Positions 32,401 through 41,471 of a stretch of 64,000 nucleotides of DNA are shown here, one piece after another. Numbering within the stretch: the first letter of the stretch is position 1; the number at the start of each line of letters is the position of its first letter. Below the pieces are notes generated by a model, which worked only from the letters and a program-made list of their open reading frames with translations, was not told the origin of the DNA and did not search any database. The stretch comes from Chryseobacterium luquanense (GTDB taxonomy: Bacteria > Bacteroidota > Bacteroidia > Flavobacteriales > Weeksellaceae): assembly GCF_026460945.1 (NCBI RefSeq), contig NZ_JAOVZV010000003.1, positions 62,001 through 126,000 on the forward strand, given 5' to 3'. A program made the translations under genes and the position numbers.

Positions 32401-32979
32401 ATGAAAGCAATAAAATTACTGGCTTTATCTTTAGCTTCTACAGCAATTCTTTCTTTCACTCCCGTAAATAAAAAAGTTGTCGTAATTGATGCCGGTCATG
32501 GTGGAAATGATTTGGGAGCAAATAAAGATGGTGTCTTAGAAAAAGAGTTGGTTTTAAATATCGCTCAACAAATCAAAAAAGCAAGCGAGAACGGAAAATA
32601 TGACGTTGTATTAACAAGAAGTGACGATAAATATTCAACACTTACAGAGCGCACAGAACAAATCAATAAACTCAATCCTGAGATGGTCATTTCTCTTCAT
32701 GTCAATAGCACTCCCGAGGAAAACACTACTAAAAACGGTCACGAAATTTTTATTCAAAAAAGTGTTGAATCAAAATCTTTAGCTGAAAAACTATCAAAGA
32801 AATTAGGTGAATGCAACATCAAAGAAGAAAATCTACACATTCTTAAAAACTCAAAAGCTACTACAGTTATAGTAGAGTTGGGCTACATTAATAACGCAAA
32901 AGAAAGAGAATATTTGAGCAGTCCTGATGGACAGAGACAAATCGCTCGAAAATTTGCAGAATTTATTAACGAAAATTAA
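32401..32979 (+). CDS. N-acetylmuramoyl-L-alanine amidase (Amidase_3)
   Basis: 192 residues. A hydrophobic N-terminus (about 1-20) is a probable signal peptide. The catalytic domain has the zinc ligands in DAGHGG (His), KEL (Glu), SLHVNS (His), and the catalytic Glu in VELGYINN. The zinc amidase cleaves the amide between N-acetylmuramic acid and L-alanine of peptidoglycan. No LysM or other cell wall-binding module is present, so it is a minimal single-domain form. Likely periplasmic, acting in cell division or wall turnover. Confidence 0.93.
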   Translation: MKAIKLLALSLASTAILSFTPVNKKVVVIDAGHGGNDLGANKDGVLEKELVLNIAQQIKKASENGKYDVVLTRSDDKYSTLTERTEQINKLNPEMVISLHVNSTPEENTTKNGHEIFIQKSVESKSLAEKLSKKLGECNIKEENLHILKNSKATTVIVELGYINNAKEREYLSSPDGQRQIARKFAEFINEN

Positions 32980-33020
32980 TTTAAAAAAAATACACCTTTC
33001 TGATTTGATTTATCAGAATA

Positions 33021-33058
33021 AAACCCGGTAAAGGACTGAAATGTTGTTTACCGGGTTT
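33021..33058. terminator. Bidirectional hairpin between convergent genes
   Basis: A perfect 12-bp stem (33021-33032 with 33047-33058) separates the amidase and the class IV aminotransferase-like gene. Confidence 0.85.
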
Positions 33059-33065
33059 GTCAATT

Positions 33066-33875
33066 TTAAAAACTATTTTTCCAGCTTTCTACCAATTCGG
33101 TGAAACGGCTGTTTCCAAAAGTTTTATTTCTAATTTTCTTTACTGAGAAGATTCCTTTTTCGTCTGAAATTAATAAGATTTCTTCAGCTTTTTGAGATTC
33201 AAAAGCAATAATCTCATGCTCCTGAACATCTGCCAAATTATTTTTATGCAGATACGTCACAAAATTCTCCAGCAAAGGCGAAATATATGCTCCTTCCGAT
33301 TGTTTCGGAATTTTAATTACATCACCTTCCAAGAATAAGAGATTTCCGATTGTAGCACGAGCAATTCTTTTGTTAGGATTTAATAGAATCACATCATCCA
33401 AATCATTTTCCTGCGCATAAATTCCACCATAGATATTTTCCGGACAGTGAACTCTTATATTGCTTAAAAGATTATTATTTACATTAATCTCTTTAATTAA
33501 ATCTAATTCCAAAGGTCTTTGATTAATAGAAAGAACGTCATCCATTTCATCAACCTCAAAGTAATAAGAAACCGAAGATTTAGATAACGTAACACCATCA
33601 GAATTTCTGAAAACTAAAAAATTGATAATTCCGTTTTGAATATTATTTCCTTCAATTACTTTAGCATTGAAAAGATTCTGAAAAAACTCCAAAGTATAAG
33701 TCAGAGGAATATTCAGTCTCATTTTTCTCATGGATGCCATTAAAAAGAAATAGCATTCTTCATCCATAATCAGTTTTAAATTTCTTATAAAAAAAGAAAC
33801 TTTCACCGCATCTCCTGAAAGAAAAGCGCGGTTTTTCAGTTCGAGCTCTTCAGATGTAAAATATGTATTTTCCAT
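33066..33875 (-). CDS. Class IV aminotransferase-like protein, probably catalytically inactive
   Basis: 269 residues with the layout of PabC/IlvE-fold PLP enzymes (FLSGDAVKVSFFIRN near the start, then ENDLDDVILLNPNKR). The position of the Schiff-base Lys, normally in an LKxxNxL segment, here reads LLSNIRVHCPENIYGG with R141. The Glu expected in the NExxxxEAxxGN region is also missing (NKRIARATIGNLLF). These two losses suggest a pseudoenzyme or a new use of the fold. Upstream of it on the same strand is the START-like gene, from which it is separated by a hairpin. Family assignment is good; loss of activity is inferred from my alignment by eye. Confidence 0.8.
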   Translation of the reverse strand: MENTYFTSEELELKNRAFLSGDAVKVSFFIRNLKLIMDEECYFFLMASMRKMRLNIPLTYTLEFFQNLFNAKVIEGNNIQNGIINFLVFRNSDGVTLSKSSVSYYFEVDEMDDVLSINQRPLELDLIKEINVNNNLLSNIRVHCPENIYGGIYAQENDLDDVILLNPNKRIARATIGNLLFLEGDVIKIPKQSEGAYISPLLENFVTYLHKNNLADVQEHEIIAFESQKAEEILLISDEKGIFSVKKIRNKTFGNSRFTELVESWKNSF

Positions 33876-33897
33876 TATGAATATTTATAAAAAAATA

Positions 33898-33917
33898 ATG
33901 AACGATAAATCGTTCAT
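33898..33917 (-). terminator. Intrinsic terminator after START-like gene
   Basis: A 9-bp stem (33898-33906 with 33909-33917) with a run of seven T residues on the minus strand. Confidence 0.8.
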
Positions 33918-33951
33918 CAGTTTTGCTATTTAAAAACAGTACAGCTTAGAA

Positions 33952-34338
33952 TTAAGCAGCACCTAATTTTATTCTAAGATTTTCGATAAGATTTTCCCAA
34001 TACATTGCGTTTTCCTCTTCATCTCCTTCCTCACAAAAATCTGTAATATTTAGAGCTAAATCTTCTGTAATATCATCAATTGTAATTGTCATTTCGAAGA
34101 AATTTTTCGTCCCTTCATCTTCCTCCCATCTGTAACGTACGAAACCTTCAGGCTTATATCTGATTAAAGTTGCCTTTTCTGCAGGACCTCCACCCCAACT
34201 GAAAAAGAAATCATCGCCTTTCTCTAGTACATCATCCGCAAACCATTCAGACAATCCCTCAGCTGTTGCCAAATATTCATACAAAATCTCTGAAAGACAG
34301 TGCATTGGGAATTCGTAATGGACTTTATGTTTCGCCAT
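33952..34338 (-). CDS. START-like (SRPBCC) domain protein
   Basis: 128 residues, acidic. The fold is of the START/Aha1 type: SEWFADDVLEKGDDFFFSWGG, then the YKPEGFVRYRWEED and TKNFFEMTITIDD strands and a C-terminal helix (NAMYWENLIENLRIKLG). The hydrophobic pocket may bind a lipid or other ligand. Cytoplasmic. Well conserved among flavobacteria next to a class IV aminotransferase-like gene, as here. No known function. Confidence 0.85.
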   Translation of the reverse strand: MAKHKVHYEFPMHCLSEILYEYLATAEGLSEWFADDVLEKGDDFFFSWGGGPAEKATLIRYKPEGFVRYRWEEDEGTKNFFEMTITIDDITEDLALNITDFCEEGDEEENAMYWENLIENLRIKLGAA

Positions 34339-34483
34339 ATAACTTATTTTTAACGTGACGCAATATATAAATTAATTTTTTTATTACGCAAAATTATATT
34401 TAAATTTTTATGATTTTTATCAGAAATATTTTTGTTGCTTCCAATCGAAACTTTACAAAAACTTTCTTCATTAAATTCCATCA

Positions 34484-34508
34484 AAAAACCTCTTAAAAAA
34501 GAGGCTTT
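34484..34508 (-). terminator. Intrinsic terminator after class III aminotransferase
   Basis: A 6-bp GC-containing stem (34489-34494 with 34499-34504) and a run of six T residues on the minus strand. Confidence 0.75.
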
Positions 34509-34526
34509 GATATTGTGATTTTAAAA

Positions 34527-35708
34527 CTATTCTTCATTTAAAACTTCAAGAATAATCTTGCAGCCTTCTGTAATTTCTTCTTTTGAAATCGTCAATGGCG
34601 GAGAGATTCTCAAGTATTCGTTTCTGTATAATTGCCAGAAAACAATTAAACCTTTTTCCATGCATTTTTTAGCAACACCCAAAGTAAAATCTGGAGTTCC
34701 TAAATTTACAGCAAGCATCAAACCTTTACCGTTGATGTTTTTTATTTTCGGATGTACTAAAAGTTCTCTGTACAATTTTTCTTTTTCATCAACCTCATTC
34801 ATTAAACCGCTTTCTAAAACTTCTTTTAAAGTTGCATGAGAAGCCGCCGCGATTAATGGATTTCCACCAAAAGTTGTAATATGACCCAATTTCGGAGAAT
34901 GAGCCAATGTTTCCATAATCTTCTTAGAACTCATAAATGCTCCCACAGGAACACCGCCTCCCATTCCTTTTCCCATTACCAGAATATCGGGAACAATGCC
35001 AAAATGCTCAAAAGAAAACAGTTTACCAGTTCTTCCAAAACCGGGTTGGATTTCATCAAGAATTAATAAAGCTCCAACTTCTTCGCATCTTTTTTTTAGT
35101 TTAACTAAATAATCTTCATTCGGAACTAAAAAACCTGCCGCTCCCTGAATAGTTTCAAGAATGACACAGGCCGTTTTTTCTGTGATTTTATTGAAATCAT
35201 TTTCATTATTAAATTCAATAAAAGAAACCATCGGCAATAAAGGACGGAATTCCCTTTTGTGACCTTCATGTCCGGAAACACTTAATGCGCCATGTGTATT
35301 TCCGTGATAAGAGTTTTTAAAAGAAACTATTTCCTCTCTTCCGGTATATCTTTTTGCCAGTTTTAAACTTCCGTCGATTGCTTCTGCTCCACTGTTGACC
35401 AAGTAAGTAATTTCTAATGGATCAGGCGTTGCTTCAGCTAGTAATCGGCATAATTCGACAGGTTTCTCCTGAGCATATTCACCGTAAACCATTACATGAA
35501 GATATTTATCTGCCTGTTCTTTGATGGCGTTGACTATTTTCGGATGTGAATGCCCCAAAGTATTTGCTGAAACTCCCGCCACGAAATCTAGATATTTTCT
35601 TCCGTCTTTCCCAAAAATGTAACTTCCTTCTGCTTTTTCTACTTCAAAACCTGCTGCAAATTGGGTAGTTTGTGCCTGATATTTGAAAAAATTGTTTTGC
35701 ATTTCCAT
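34527..35708 (-). CDS. Class III PLP aminotransferase (acetylornithine/aspartate aminotransferase family)
   Basis: 393 residues from the ATG at 35708 (35702 is also possible). The frame is open for 44 more codons upstream, but they encode low-complexity sequence that runs into hairpins and are not part of the family. Fold type I features: NSGAEAIDGSLKLAKRYTGR, the PLP-binding DEIQPGFGRTGK, and the Schiff-base Lys in VMGKGMGGGVPVGA. FGGNPLIAAA completes the site. It transfers an amino group between an omega- or alpha-amino acid and a keto acid; the substrate is not determined, and annotation as acetylornithine aminotransferase would be too precise. Confidence 0.92.
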   Translation of the reverse strand: MEMQNNFFKYQAQTTQFAAGFEVEKAEGSYIFGKDGRKYLDFVAGVSANTLGHSHPKIVNAIKEQADKYLHVMVYGEYAQEKPVELCRLLAEATPDPLEITYLVNSGAEAIDGSLKLAKRYTGREEIVSFKNSYHGNTHGALSVSGHEGHKREFRPLLPMVSFIEFNNENDFNKITEKTACVILETIQGAAGFLVPNEDYLVKLKKRCEEVGALLILDEIQPGFGRTGKLFSFEHFGIVPDILVMGKGMGGGVPVGAFMSSKKIMETLAHSPKLGHITTFGGNPLIAAASHATLKEVLESGLMNEVDEKEKLYRELLVHPKIKNINGKGLMLAVNLGTPDFTLGVAKKCMEKGLIVFWQLYRNEYLRISPPLTISKEEITEGCKIILEVLNEE

Positions 35709-35815
35709 TGTATGAAAAAATTTAGGCAAAGCTAAAGAAGATTTGGTAAATAGGAAATTATAAATATTATTTAATTTAAGAATAAAAGGAAAAGCTAAGT
35801 AACGAGTTTTTAAAA

Positions 35816-35893
35816 GCAGGCGTGCATTTTTGAAAAGCAAGCTTGCTTTTTGTAAAAGCTCCCGTGGATTTGCGTAAATCGACGGGAGCTTTT
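35816..35893 (-). other. Cluster of three hairpins ahead of class III aminotransferase
   Basis: Three palindromes in a row: GCA/TGC with 4-base loop (35817-35826), an 18-base palindrome without loop (35833-35850), and a stem of 12+5 bp with one mismatch and a GCGT loop (35854-35893). The last is strong. They lie upstream of the aminotransferase and downstream of the OstA terminator. Confidence 0.65.
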
Positions 35894-35941
35894 GTTATAA
35901 TCGTCTAAAGGATTTGGCGAAAGCATTAAATCATATAAAAA

Positions 35942-35969
35942 AAGACTATCTCAATTTTGAGACAGTCTT
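35942..35969 (-). terminator. Intrinsic terminator after OstA gene
   Basis: An 11-bp stem with one mismatch (35942-35953 with 35958-35969) and a seven-base T run on the minus strand. Confidence 0.85.
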
Positions 35970-35973
35970 CTTA

Positions 35974-37716
35974 TTATTTTCTAACCCTCTTAGGTTTTTT
36001 AGCTTCTTCTTTTGCTTTCTCTTTATCTGCAGCTTCTTTTACTTTATTGAAAAGCGTATCGTTTGCTTCATATTTGATCTCTTGGTAATTTGGAGAATCG
36101 ACGAGAATATCCTGCCATTTCCGTATTCGGTCTTTTGTATTCCAGTTGAAGTCTTCAAACTTTTTCTGATCGGGAGCAATTTTACTCATCGGGTAAGTTT
36201 TCGCTGCCGCTCCTACACTGCACGAAATAATCTGAAGAAATCTACCTTCGAAAAGTGCCCCGATAATACCACAGGTTGAAAGGGTAATCCCGATCCTTTC
36301 CTTGACTTCTGTCTTTTTATTATCTTCATCGGCGTATGTTATCGCTTCGGCATTTCCGATTACTTTAATTTCTTTAATATCCTGACCTTCGTAATAAACC
36401 GTCATTAATCTGCCTTTCACCTGATGAAATTCATCTACAAGATTTAGAGAATCTACTTTAGCAATGGCGAAACCGTTTCCGATTACTTTTAAAGAATCAA
36501 TATATTCTGTTTTTGTATTAAAATAAGCTTCAATTTTATCTCCTGTTACCTGCTTTTCTCCACTCCAAAGAATAGGATCTTTGTACATGTGCATAATTCC
36601 GTCAGTTTCATTGAAAGCAATAGAGTCTGCTCTTCCCTGCGCATTAGATTTATAAATTCTGGCTTTTTTAAAAGCTCTCAGATAACTTTTCTTTTTGGTA
36701 ATATCTGCAGTGTCGGGTTTTTGGTAGGTAAGAATCTTTTCCGATGCAAAGTAAATAGAATCTTTTTCAAGAATCTTTACTGCATAAGGTTCCTTGGTCA
36801 TCATCGAAGAATCTTTCTTTTCAAAAATTTCTCCATAACCGCCTTTTATATATCTCTTTTCTAAAGGATCATCAAGGGTAACATTTCCGGTTGCTTTTCC
36901 AAAGCCTGTAAGCTGGTTGTAATAAATTTCGTCGCCTGTAAGAATCTTGTCATTGTAATAAATCCTTGAGTTTTTCGTCAGAAAAGACTCTTTGGTATTC
37001 ATATTATGAGTTCCTTTATCGGTAACGATTCTGTTTTTCGGATTTTTGTTATTGGTAATTACTGTATAACCGTTGATGGTAACAATATTGGTGTTTTGAT
37101 TCTGAACGACATTGTCACCTTCTAAAGTATAATCTTTATCTACGATTTTCACTCTTCCCGTCAAATCAATAGTACGTGTTGTAAGAAAATAAGTTGCACT
37201 TTTTGCGTAAGTTGTACTTTTCCCGTCATTGATCGTTCCTCCTGTATTGTAGTAAGCCTGATTGGAAACCCTATCATAATACATGGTTTCAGTTTTAATA
37301 ATTGTGCCTTTCGGATCTGTGAGAACTACGTTTTTACGGGCAACACCTTTTTGGGTATTCCCATCATACTCCATTTCTGAAGAAGTAATTATAGAGCCAT
37401 CGGAATTATTAAGTTTTACATTACCAATAGCTTTTACAAAATTTTCCTCATCGTACATTACAACTTCATCAGCCGAAAGAATAGAGCCTTGATGTTCTAT
37501 TACCACATTCCCCTTAAGGTAACGGTTACCATCATACTTAGTATCCTTACTAATTTCATCAGCATGAATAATCTTTACCTTTTGTCCGGGTTGTTTTTTC
37601 TGTGGCTGATTTTTAACAGGATTTTGTAAATAGGGATCACGTTGCACAGGTTTTGGTGTAACCTGAGCCAAAGTGAACGACGAAATAAATAGGAAGAGAA
37701 AAAGAATCAGTCTCAT
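35974..37716 (-). CDS. OstA/LptA-like LPS transport protein
   Basis: 580 residues, much longer than enterobacterial LptA (~185). The signal peptide is about 1-17 (TLAQ). The mature part is a long beta-jellyroll of OstA repeats (KYDGNRYLKGNVVIEH, ADEVVMYDEENFVKAIGNVKL and similar). It presumably extends the periplasmic bridge that passes lipopolysaccharide to the outer membrane, or acts as the N-terminal part of an LptD-like partner. The C-terminus is a Lys-rich tail. It begins three bases after the Fur gene and is cotranscribed with it. Confidence 0.87.
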   Translation of the reverse strand: MRLILFLFLFISSFTLAQVTPKPVQRDPYLQNPVKNQPQKKQPGQKVKIIHADEISKDTKYDGNRYLKGNVVIEHQGSILSADEVVMYDEENFVKAIGNVKLNNSDGSIITSSEMEYDGNTQKGVARKNVVLTDPKGTIIKTETMYYDRVSNQAYYNTGGTINDGKSTTYAKSATYFLTTRTIDLTGRVKIVDKDYTLEGDNVVQNQNTNIVTINGYTVITNNKNPKNRIVTDKGTHNMNTKESFLTKNSRIYYNDKILTGDEIYYNQLTGFGKATGNVTLDDPLEKRYIKGGYGEIFEKKDSSMMTKEPYAVKILEKDSIYFASEKILTYQKPDTADITKKKSYLRAFKKARIYKSNAQGRADSIAFNETDGIMHMYKDPILWSGEKQVTGDKIEAYFNTKTEYIDSLKVIGNGFAIAKVDSLNLVDEFHQVKGRLMTVYYEGQDIKEIKVIGNAEAITYADEDNKKTEVKERIGITLSTCGIIGALFEGRFLQIISCSVGAAAKTYPMSKIAPDQKKFEDFNWNTKDRIRKWQDILVDSPNYQEIKYEANDTLFNKVKEAADKEKAKEEAKKPKRVRK

Positions 37717-37719
37717 TAA

Positions 37720-38193
37720 TTAATCATTCTTAGTGCCATAAAAATACAGCGAATGAGAATCAATTTTTACGCCAAAAGCTCCTTCTATTGCTTCTTTAAT
37801 TCCTTGAATTCTAGGATCACAGAACTCGATAATTTCTTCGATTTCTTTATCTGAATCTTTTTTGTAAATCACCAAATGATCATGTTGCTTATCAAAATAT
37901 GACTTTTCATAAGAAGATGAAGTTAATGTTTTTTCGCCGAACTGATGCTTACGAATCAAACCTGCATCAAGAAAAATCTCGATGGTATTGTAGATGGTTG
38001 CTTTAGAAACATGATATTTTTTCTGCATCATCAAAAGATACAAATCATCTACATTGAAGTGATGATCCATATTATAGATCTCTTCCAAGATTGTGTATCG
38101 TTCAGGTGTGTTACGAAAACCCTTTTCAAGAAGGTAGTTTCTTAAAACATCTTTTATTAAAGTTATATTCTTTTCTTTTTGTAAAGTATCCAT
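37720..38193 (-). CDS. Fur-family metalloregulator
   Basis: 157 residues. The N-terminal winged helix has a recognition region HVSKATIYNTIEIFLDAGLI. H44 and H45 precede it; H104, D106-like residues in HDH (104-106), C125 and H147 are candidate regulatory metal ligands. The paired CxxC structural zinc site of many Fur proteins is absent. Whether it responds to iron, zinc or peroxide is not decidable from sequence. Cotranscribed with the OstA gene three bases downstream. Confidence 0.9.
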   Translation of the reverse strand: MDTLQKEKNITLIKDVLRNYLLEKGFRNTPERYTILEEIYNMDHHFNVDDLYLLMMQKKYHVSKATIYNTIEIFLDAGLIRKHQFGEKTLTSSSYEKSYFDKQHDHLVIYKKDSDKEIEEIIEFCDPRIQGIKEAIEGAFGVKIDSHSLYFYGTKND

Positions 38194-38210
38194 TTAAAAA
38201 TTTATCTTAC

Positions 38211-38218
38211 AAATTTAT
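38211..38218 (-). promoter_or_regulatory. -7 box TAAATTTG ahead of fur-type gene
   Basis: Minus-strand match to TAnnTTTG, 17 bases before the start. A TTG (38235-38237 on the minus strand) lies 16 bases upstream, near the -33 position. Confidence 0.5.
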
Positions 38219-38268
38219 CGATTTTTATTTAAATCAATATGATACATTTCAGTTAGAAGATTTAACTA

Positions 38269-40257
38269 TTAGAAATTATGTCTTCTGAATTCTGCCTGTT
38301 GAATTTTACTGCTCGAAATCGTTTCTTCCGTTAATGGTGCCGATTCTACAACAACATTGTGAGAGGTAACTCCCCAAGATTTGAAGTCATCACTACCAAT
38401 ATACTTCACAAAATTATAAATATTTAACGTAATTTTTTGTTTTACCGTTAAAAGAATATCGTTGATATAGGTATTGTCTATGATGACATATTTCAGATCC
38501 GGCGGAACATTGTGTGCTCTCAAAGAAGGATGACTGCTTCGTGCAGGAATAGTACCTTCTGCCATTAAATCTTTTAGAACCATATTAAAATAATCATTAA
38601 TCCTGCGGTCTACTTTAAATCCTAAAAGGAAATTGATTTTATAAATCGTTCCCGGCAAAATTTCATCAACACTGTATTTAAATGTATAAGGATCTTCTTG
38701 ATTGACAATACTTAAAATAAAATAATGATCAGCTCTTTTAGGTTGCTTTTTAATAATCGAATAAATAATTTTCGATTCTATCTCATCATTACGCTTTGCA
38801 CGGCTCAGATATGCAAGATTGGTACAGTATTTTGGAATTGTTTCATCCAACTTCATGTCTTTGATAATGTTTACGTATTTGTCGATTCTCACATAACTTG
38901 TAAAGTTAGATTTCAGCAACCTTCCGTTATACCAAGCATACATACAAACTGCAATAAATCCACCAAGAACCATTGTTAACCAACCGCCATCCATAAATTT
39001 GATGACGTTTGCGTAGAAAAATCCTGATTCCAAGAAGATATAAATTAGTGCAAAACCAATAATGAAAATTCTATTGACTCTGCTTCTGCTCAACCAGTAT
39101 ATTAATAAAATAGTGGTCATCAACATCGTAATGGTAATCGTCAAACCATAAGCGGCTTCCATTTTACCCGATTCTTTGAAGAAAATAACAACTCCAAAAC
39201 ACAAAGCCATCAATCCCCAGTTGATTCTTGGAATATACATCTGTCCTTTAATTCCTGAAGGATATTCTATATGCTGATTTGGCCAAAATGAAATTGACAT
39301 TGCCTCGGAAAACATCGTAAATGAACCTGTAATCACTGCCTGACTTGCAATGATTGCGGCTAAAGTTGCCAAGATTACTCCCGGTAAAACTGCCCACTCC
39401 GGCATGATTCCAAAAAATGGATTAACCCCCGTAAATACTTGTTTATAATTAGTTAAAAGCCACGCACCCTGACCTAAATAATTTAGAATTAACATTAATT
39501 TAACAAAAATCCAGCTAACCCTGATATTTTTCGCACCGCAATGTCCAAGATCTGAATACAATGCTTCTGCACCTGTTGTACAAAGGAAAACGGCTCCCAT
39601 AATAACGATTGCACTTGGCGAATGAGTGATCAGATTATACGCATACATTGGGTTGAATGCTTTTAGAATCTCAAAATGTTCTACAATATGCACTGAACCA
39701 AAAATTCCTAATGCCAAAAACCAAGTGACCATTATAGGTCCAAAAAATTTACCAATAGAAGCCGTACCAAATTGCTGAACGACAAATACTATAAATAAAA
39801 TAAAAATGGTAATCATCACAACTGGTGTCTCAGGATTGTAGATTTTAAGCCCCTCAATTGCTGACATCACCGTAAGAGACGGCGTTATTACACTATCGGC
39901 GACCAAAGTTGATGCACCAATAATGGCGACTACATAGAGCCATTTCTTTTTGAGTTTTTTAACGAGAGAGTAAAGTGCTAAAATTCCACCTTCGCCTTTG
40001 TTATCAGCTTTTAATGCTATAATTACATACTTTACAGTAGTTTGCAGCGTTAGTGTCCAGATGATACATGAAATTGCACCTTCAATATAAGTATCGAAAG
40101 GCATTGTAGAGTCTTTACTTGCATTCACAATCGCTTTCATTACGTAAAGCGGTGAAGTACCAATATCACCGAAAACTATTCCGAGTGAAACGAGAACTCC
40201 CACAAATGAAAGTTTCTTGAGGTCTATATGATGACCTCCTTCTGTAACTTCTGCCAT
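38269..40257 (-). CDS. kup: KUP/HAK/KT potassium uptake protein
   Basis: 662 residues, matching the family (~620-660). About 12 transmembrane helices (roughly residues 10-440), with the GDIGTSPLYV motif in the first helix. The C-terminal ~200 residues form the cytosolic domain. It is an H+/K+ symporter for potassium uptake at the inner membrane. Single gene, with a -7 box upstream. Confidence 0.95.
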   Translation of the reverse strand: MAEVTEGGHHIDLKKLSFVGVLVSLGIVFGDIGTSPLYVMKAIVNASKDSTMPFDTYIEGAISCIIWTLTLQTTVKYVIIALKADNKGEGGILALYSLVKKLKKKWLYVVAIIGASTLVADSVITPSLTVMSAIEGLKIYNPETPVVMITIFILFIVFVVQQFGTASIGKFFGPIMVTWFLALGIFGSVHIVEHFEILKAFNPMYAYNLITHSPSAIVIMGAVFLCTTGAEALYSDLGHCGAKNIRVSWIFVKLMLILNYLGQGAWLLTNYKQVFTGVNPFFGIMPEWAVLPGVILATLAAIIASQAVITGSFTMFSEAMSISFWPNQHIEYPSGIKGQMYIPRINWGLMALCFGVVIFFKESGKMEAAYGLTITITMLMTTILLIYWLSRSRVNRIFIIGFALIYIFLESGFFYANVIKFMDGGWLTMVLGGFIAVCMYAWYNGRLLKSNFTSYVRIDKYVNIIKDMKLDETIPKYCTNLAYLSRAKRNDEIESKIIYSIIKKQPKRADHYFILSIVNQEDPYTFKYSVDEILPGTIYKINFLLGFKVDRRINDYFNMVLKDLMAEGTIPARSSHPSLRAHNVPPDLKYVIIDNTYINDILLTVKQKITLNIYNFVKYIGSDDFKSWGVTSHNVVVESAPLTEETISSSKIQQAEFRRHNF

Positions 40258-40281
40258 TTCAGCTTATTATTTTTAAAAGCG

Positions 40282-40289
40282 CAAATTTA
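40282..40289 (-). promoter_or_regulatory. -7 box TAAATTTG ahead of kup
   Basis: Minus-strand match to TAnnTTTG, 24 bases before the start. Confidence 0.5.
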
Positions 40290-40338
40290 TATTAAATTAA
40301 TGATGCTACGTCACATAAGTCATTTATTGTATAAATGA

Positions 40339-40362
40339 AAAAACTTCCTTTCGGAAGTTTTT
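40339..40362 (-). terminator. Intrinsic terminator after PDH E1 beta gene
   Basis: A perfect 10-bp stem (40339-40348 with 40353-40362), 4-base loop, T run on the minus strand. Confidence 0.85.
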
Positions 40363-40381
40363 CTCTATAATCGCTTAATAA

Positions 40382-41362
40382 TTATTTAACGTACATCGCT
40401 TTTTTGATTTCCTCTTTTACTTTTTCAAGTTTCGGGAACCATTCTGCAAATAAAGCTGCTGAATAAGGAGCCGGTGCATCTGGAGTAGTAATTCTCTTGA
40501 TCGGTGCATCCAAATAATCAAACGCTTTTTGCTGTACCATATAAGTAATTTCTGAAGATACAGAACCAAATGGCCAAGCTTCTTCTAAAATCACCAATCG
40601 GTTTGTTTTCTTCACTGAAGCCAAAACTGTATCGAAATCTAAAGGACGAACCGTTCTTAAATCGATTACTTCCACAGAAATACCTTCTTTAGCCATATCT
40701 TCAGCTGCCTGAAGAGCTAATTTCATAATTTTTCCGAAAGAAACTAAAGTTACATCTGTACCTTCTCTTTTGATATCAGCTTTTCCTATTGGCAAGTAAT
40801 ATTCTTCTTCAGGAACTTCCATTTTATCTCCGTACATCTGTTCAGATTCCATGAAAATTACCGGATCGTTATCCTGAATAGCTGTTTTTAATAATCCTTT
40901 CGCATCGTAAGGATTTGAAGGAACCACAACTTTAAGACCCGGAATATTAGCGTACCAGTTTTCGAAAGCCTGAGAATGCGTTGCTCCCAACTGACCTGCA
41001 GAAGCTGTAGGACCACGGAAAACAATCGGACAATTCCACTGACCACCACTCATCTGACGGATTTTTGCAGCGTTGTTGATAATCTGATCGATACCAACAA
41101 GGGCAAAGTTGAACGTCATATATTCTACAATTGGTCTGTTACCATTCATTGCAGCACCCACAGCAATCCCTGTAAAACCAAGTTCTGCAATAGGTGTATC
41201 GATTACACGTTTAGCACCAAACTCGTCCAACATTCCTTTAGAAGCTTTGTACGCACCATTATATTCTGCTACTTCTTCTCCCATTAGAAAAATGGATTCG
41301 TCTTTACGCATTTCCTCGCTCATTGCCTGCGCAATCACTTCACGAAAAGTATATTCTGCCAT
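40382..41362 (-). CDS. Pyruvate dehydrogenase E1 component, beta subunit
   Basis: 326 residues, typical of E1 beta. Features: EAIAQAMSEEM-like start (REVIAQAMSEEM), GEEVAEYNGAYKASKGML, GIAVGAAMNGNRPIVEYMTFNF and GPTASAGQLGATHSQAFENWY. It pairs with an alpha subunit that is not in the window; the alpha2-beta2 E1 decarboxylates pyruvate with thiamine diphosphate and acetylates E2. Separation of alpha and beta genes is seen in flavobacteria. A related 2-oxoacid specificity cannot be wholly excluded. Confidence 0.92.
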   Translation of the reverse strand: MAEYTFREVIAQAMSEEMRKDESIFLMGEEVAEYNGAYKASKGMLDEFGAKRVIDTPIAELGFTGIAVGAAMNGNRPIVEYMTFNFALVGIDQIINNAAKIRQMSGGQWNCPIVFRGPTASAGQLGATHSQAFENWYANIPGLKVVVPSNPYDAKGLLKTAIQDNDPVIFMESEQMYGDKMEVPEEEYYLPIGKADIKREGTDVTLVSFGKIMKLALQAAEDMAKEGISVEVIDLRTVRPLDFDTVLASVKKTNRLVILEEAWPFGSVSSEITYMVQQKAFDYLDAPIKRITTPDAPAPYSAALFAEWFPKLEKVKEEIKKAMYVK

Positions 41363-41385
41363 ATTTATTTGAAAAATTTAGAGTA

Positions 41386-41419
41386 CAAAAATAGTAATTA
41401 TTTATTATTTACATAACAA
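41386..41419 (-). promoter_or_regulatory. Promoter TTG-N23-TATTTTTG for PDH E1 beta
   Basis: On the minus strand, TTG (41417-41419) and TATTTTTG (41386-41393) have 23-base spacing, the upper end of the accepted range; 23 bases before the start. Confidence 0.5.
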
Positions 41420-41420
41420 A

Positions 41421-41445
41421 AAAGACAACTCATTGCTGAGTTGCC
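41421..41445 (-). terminator. Intrinsic terminator after DUF2147 gene
   Basis: A 7-bp stem (41426-41432 with 41437-41443) followed by a T run on the minus strand. Confidence 0.8.
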
Positions 41446-41471
41446 CTATATTTAATATTATTTTAAACCGA

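Noticed and set aside
35709..35840. N-terminal extension of the class III aminotransferase
   Set aside because: The extra 44 codons overlap hairpins and match no aminotransferase.
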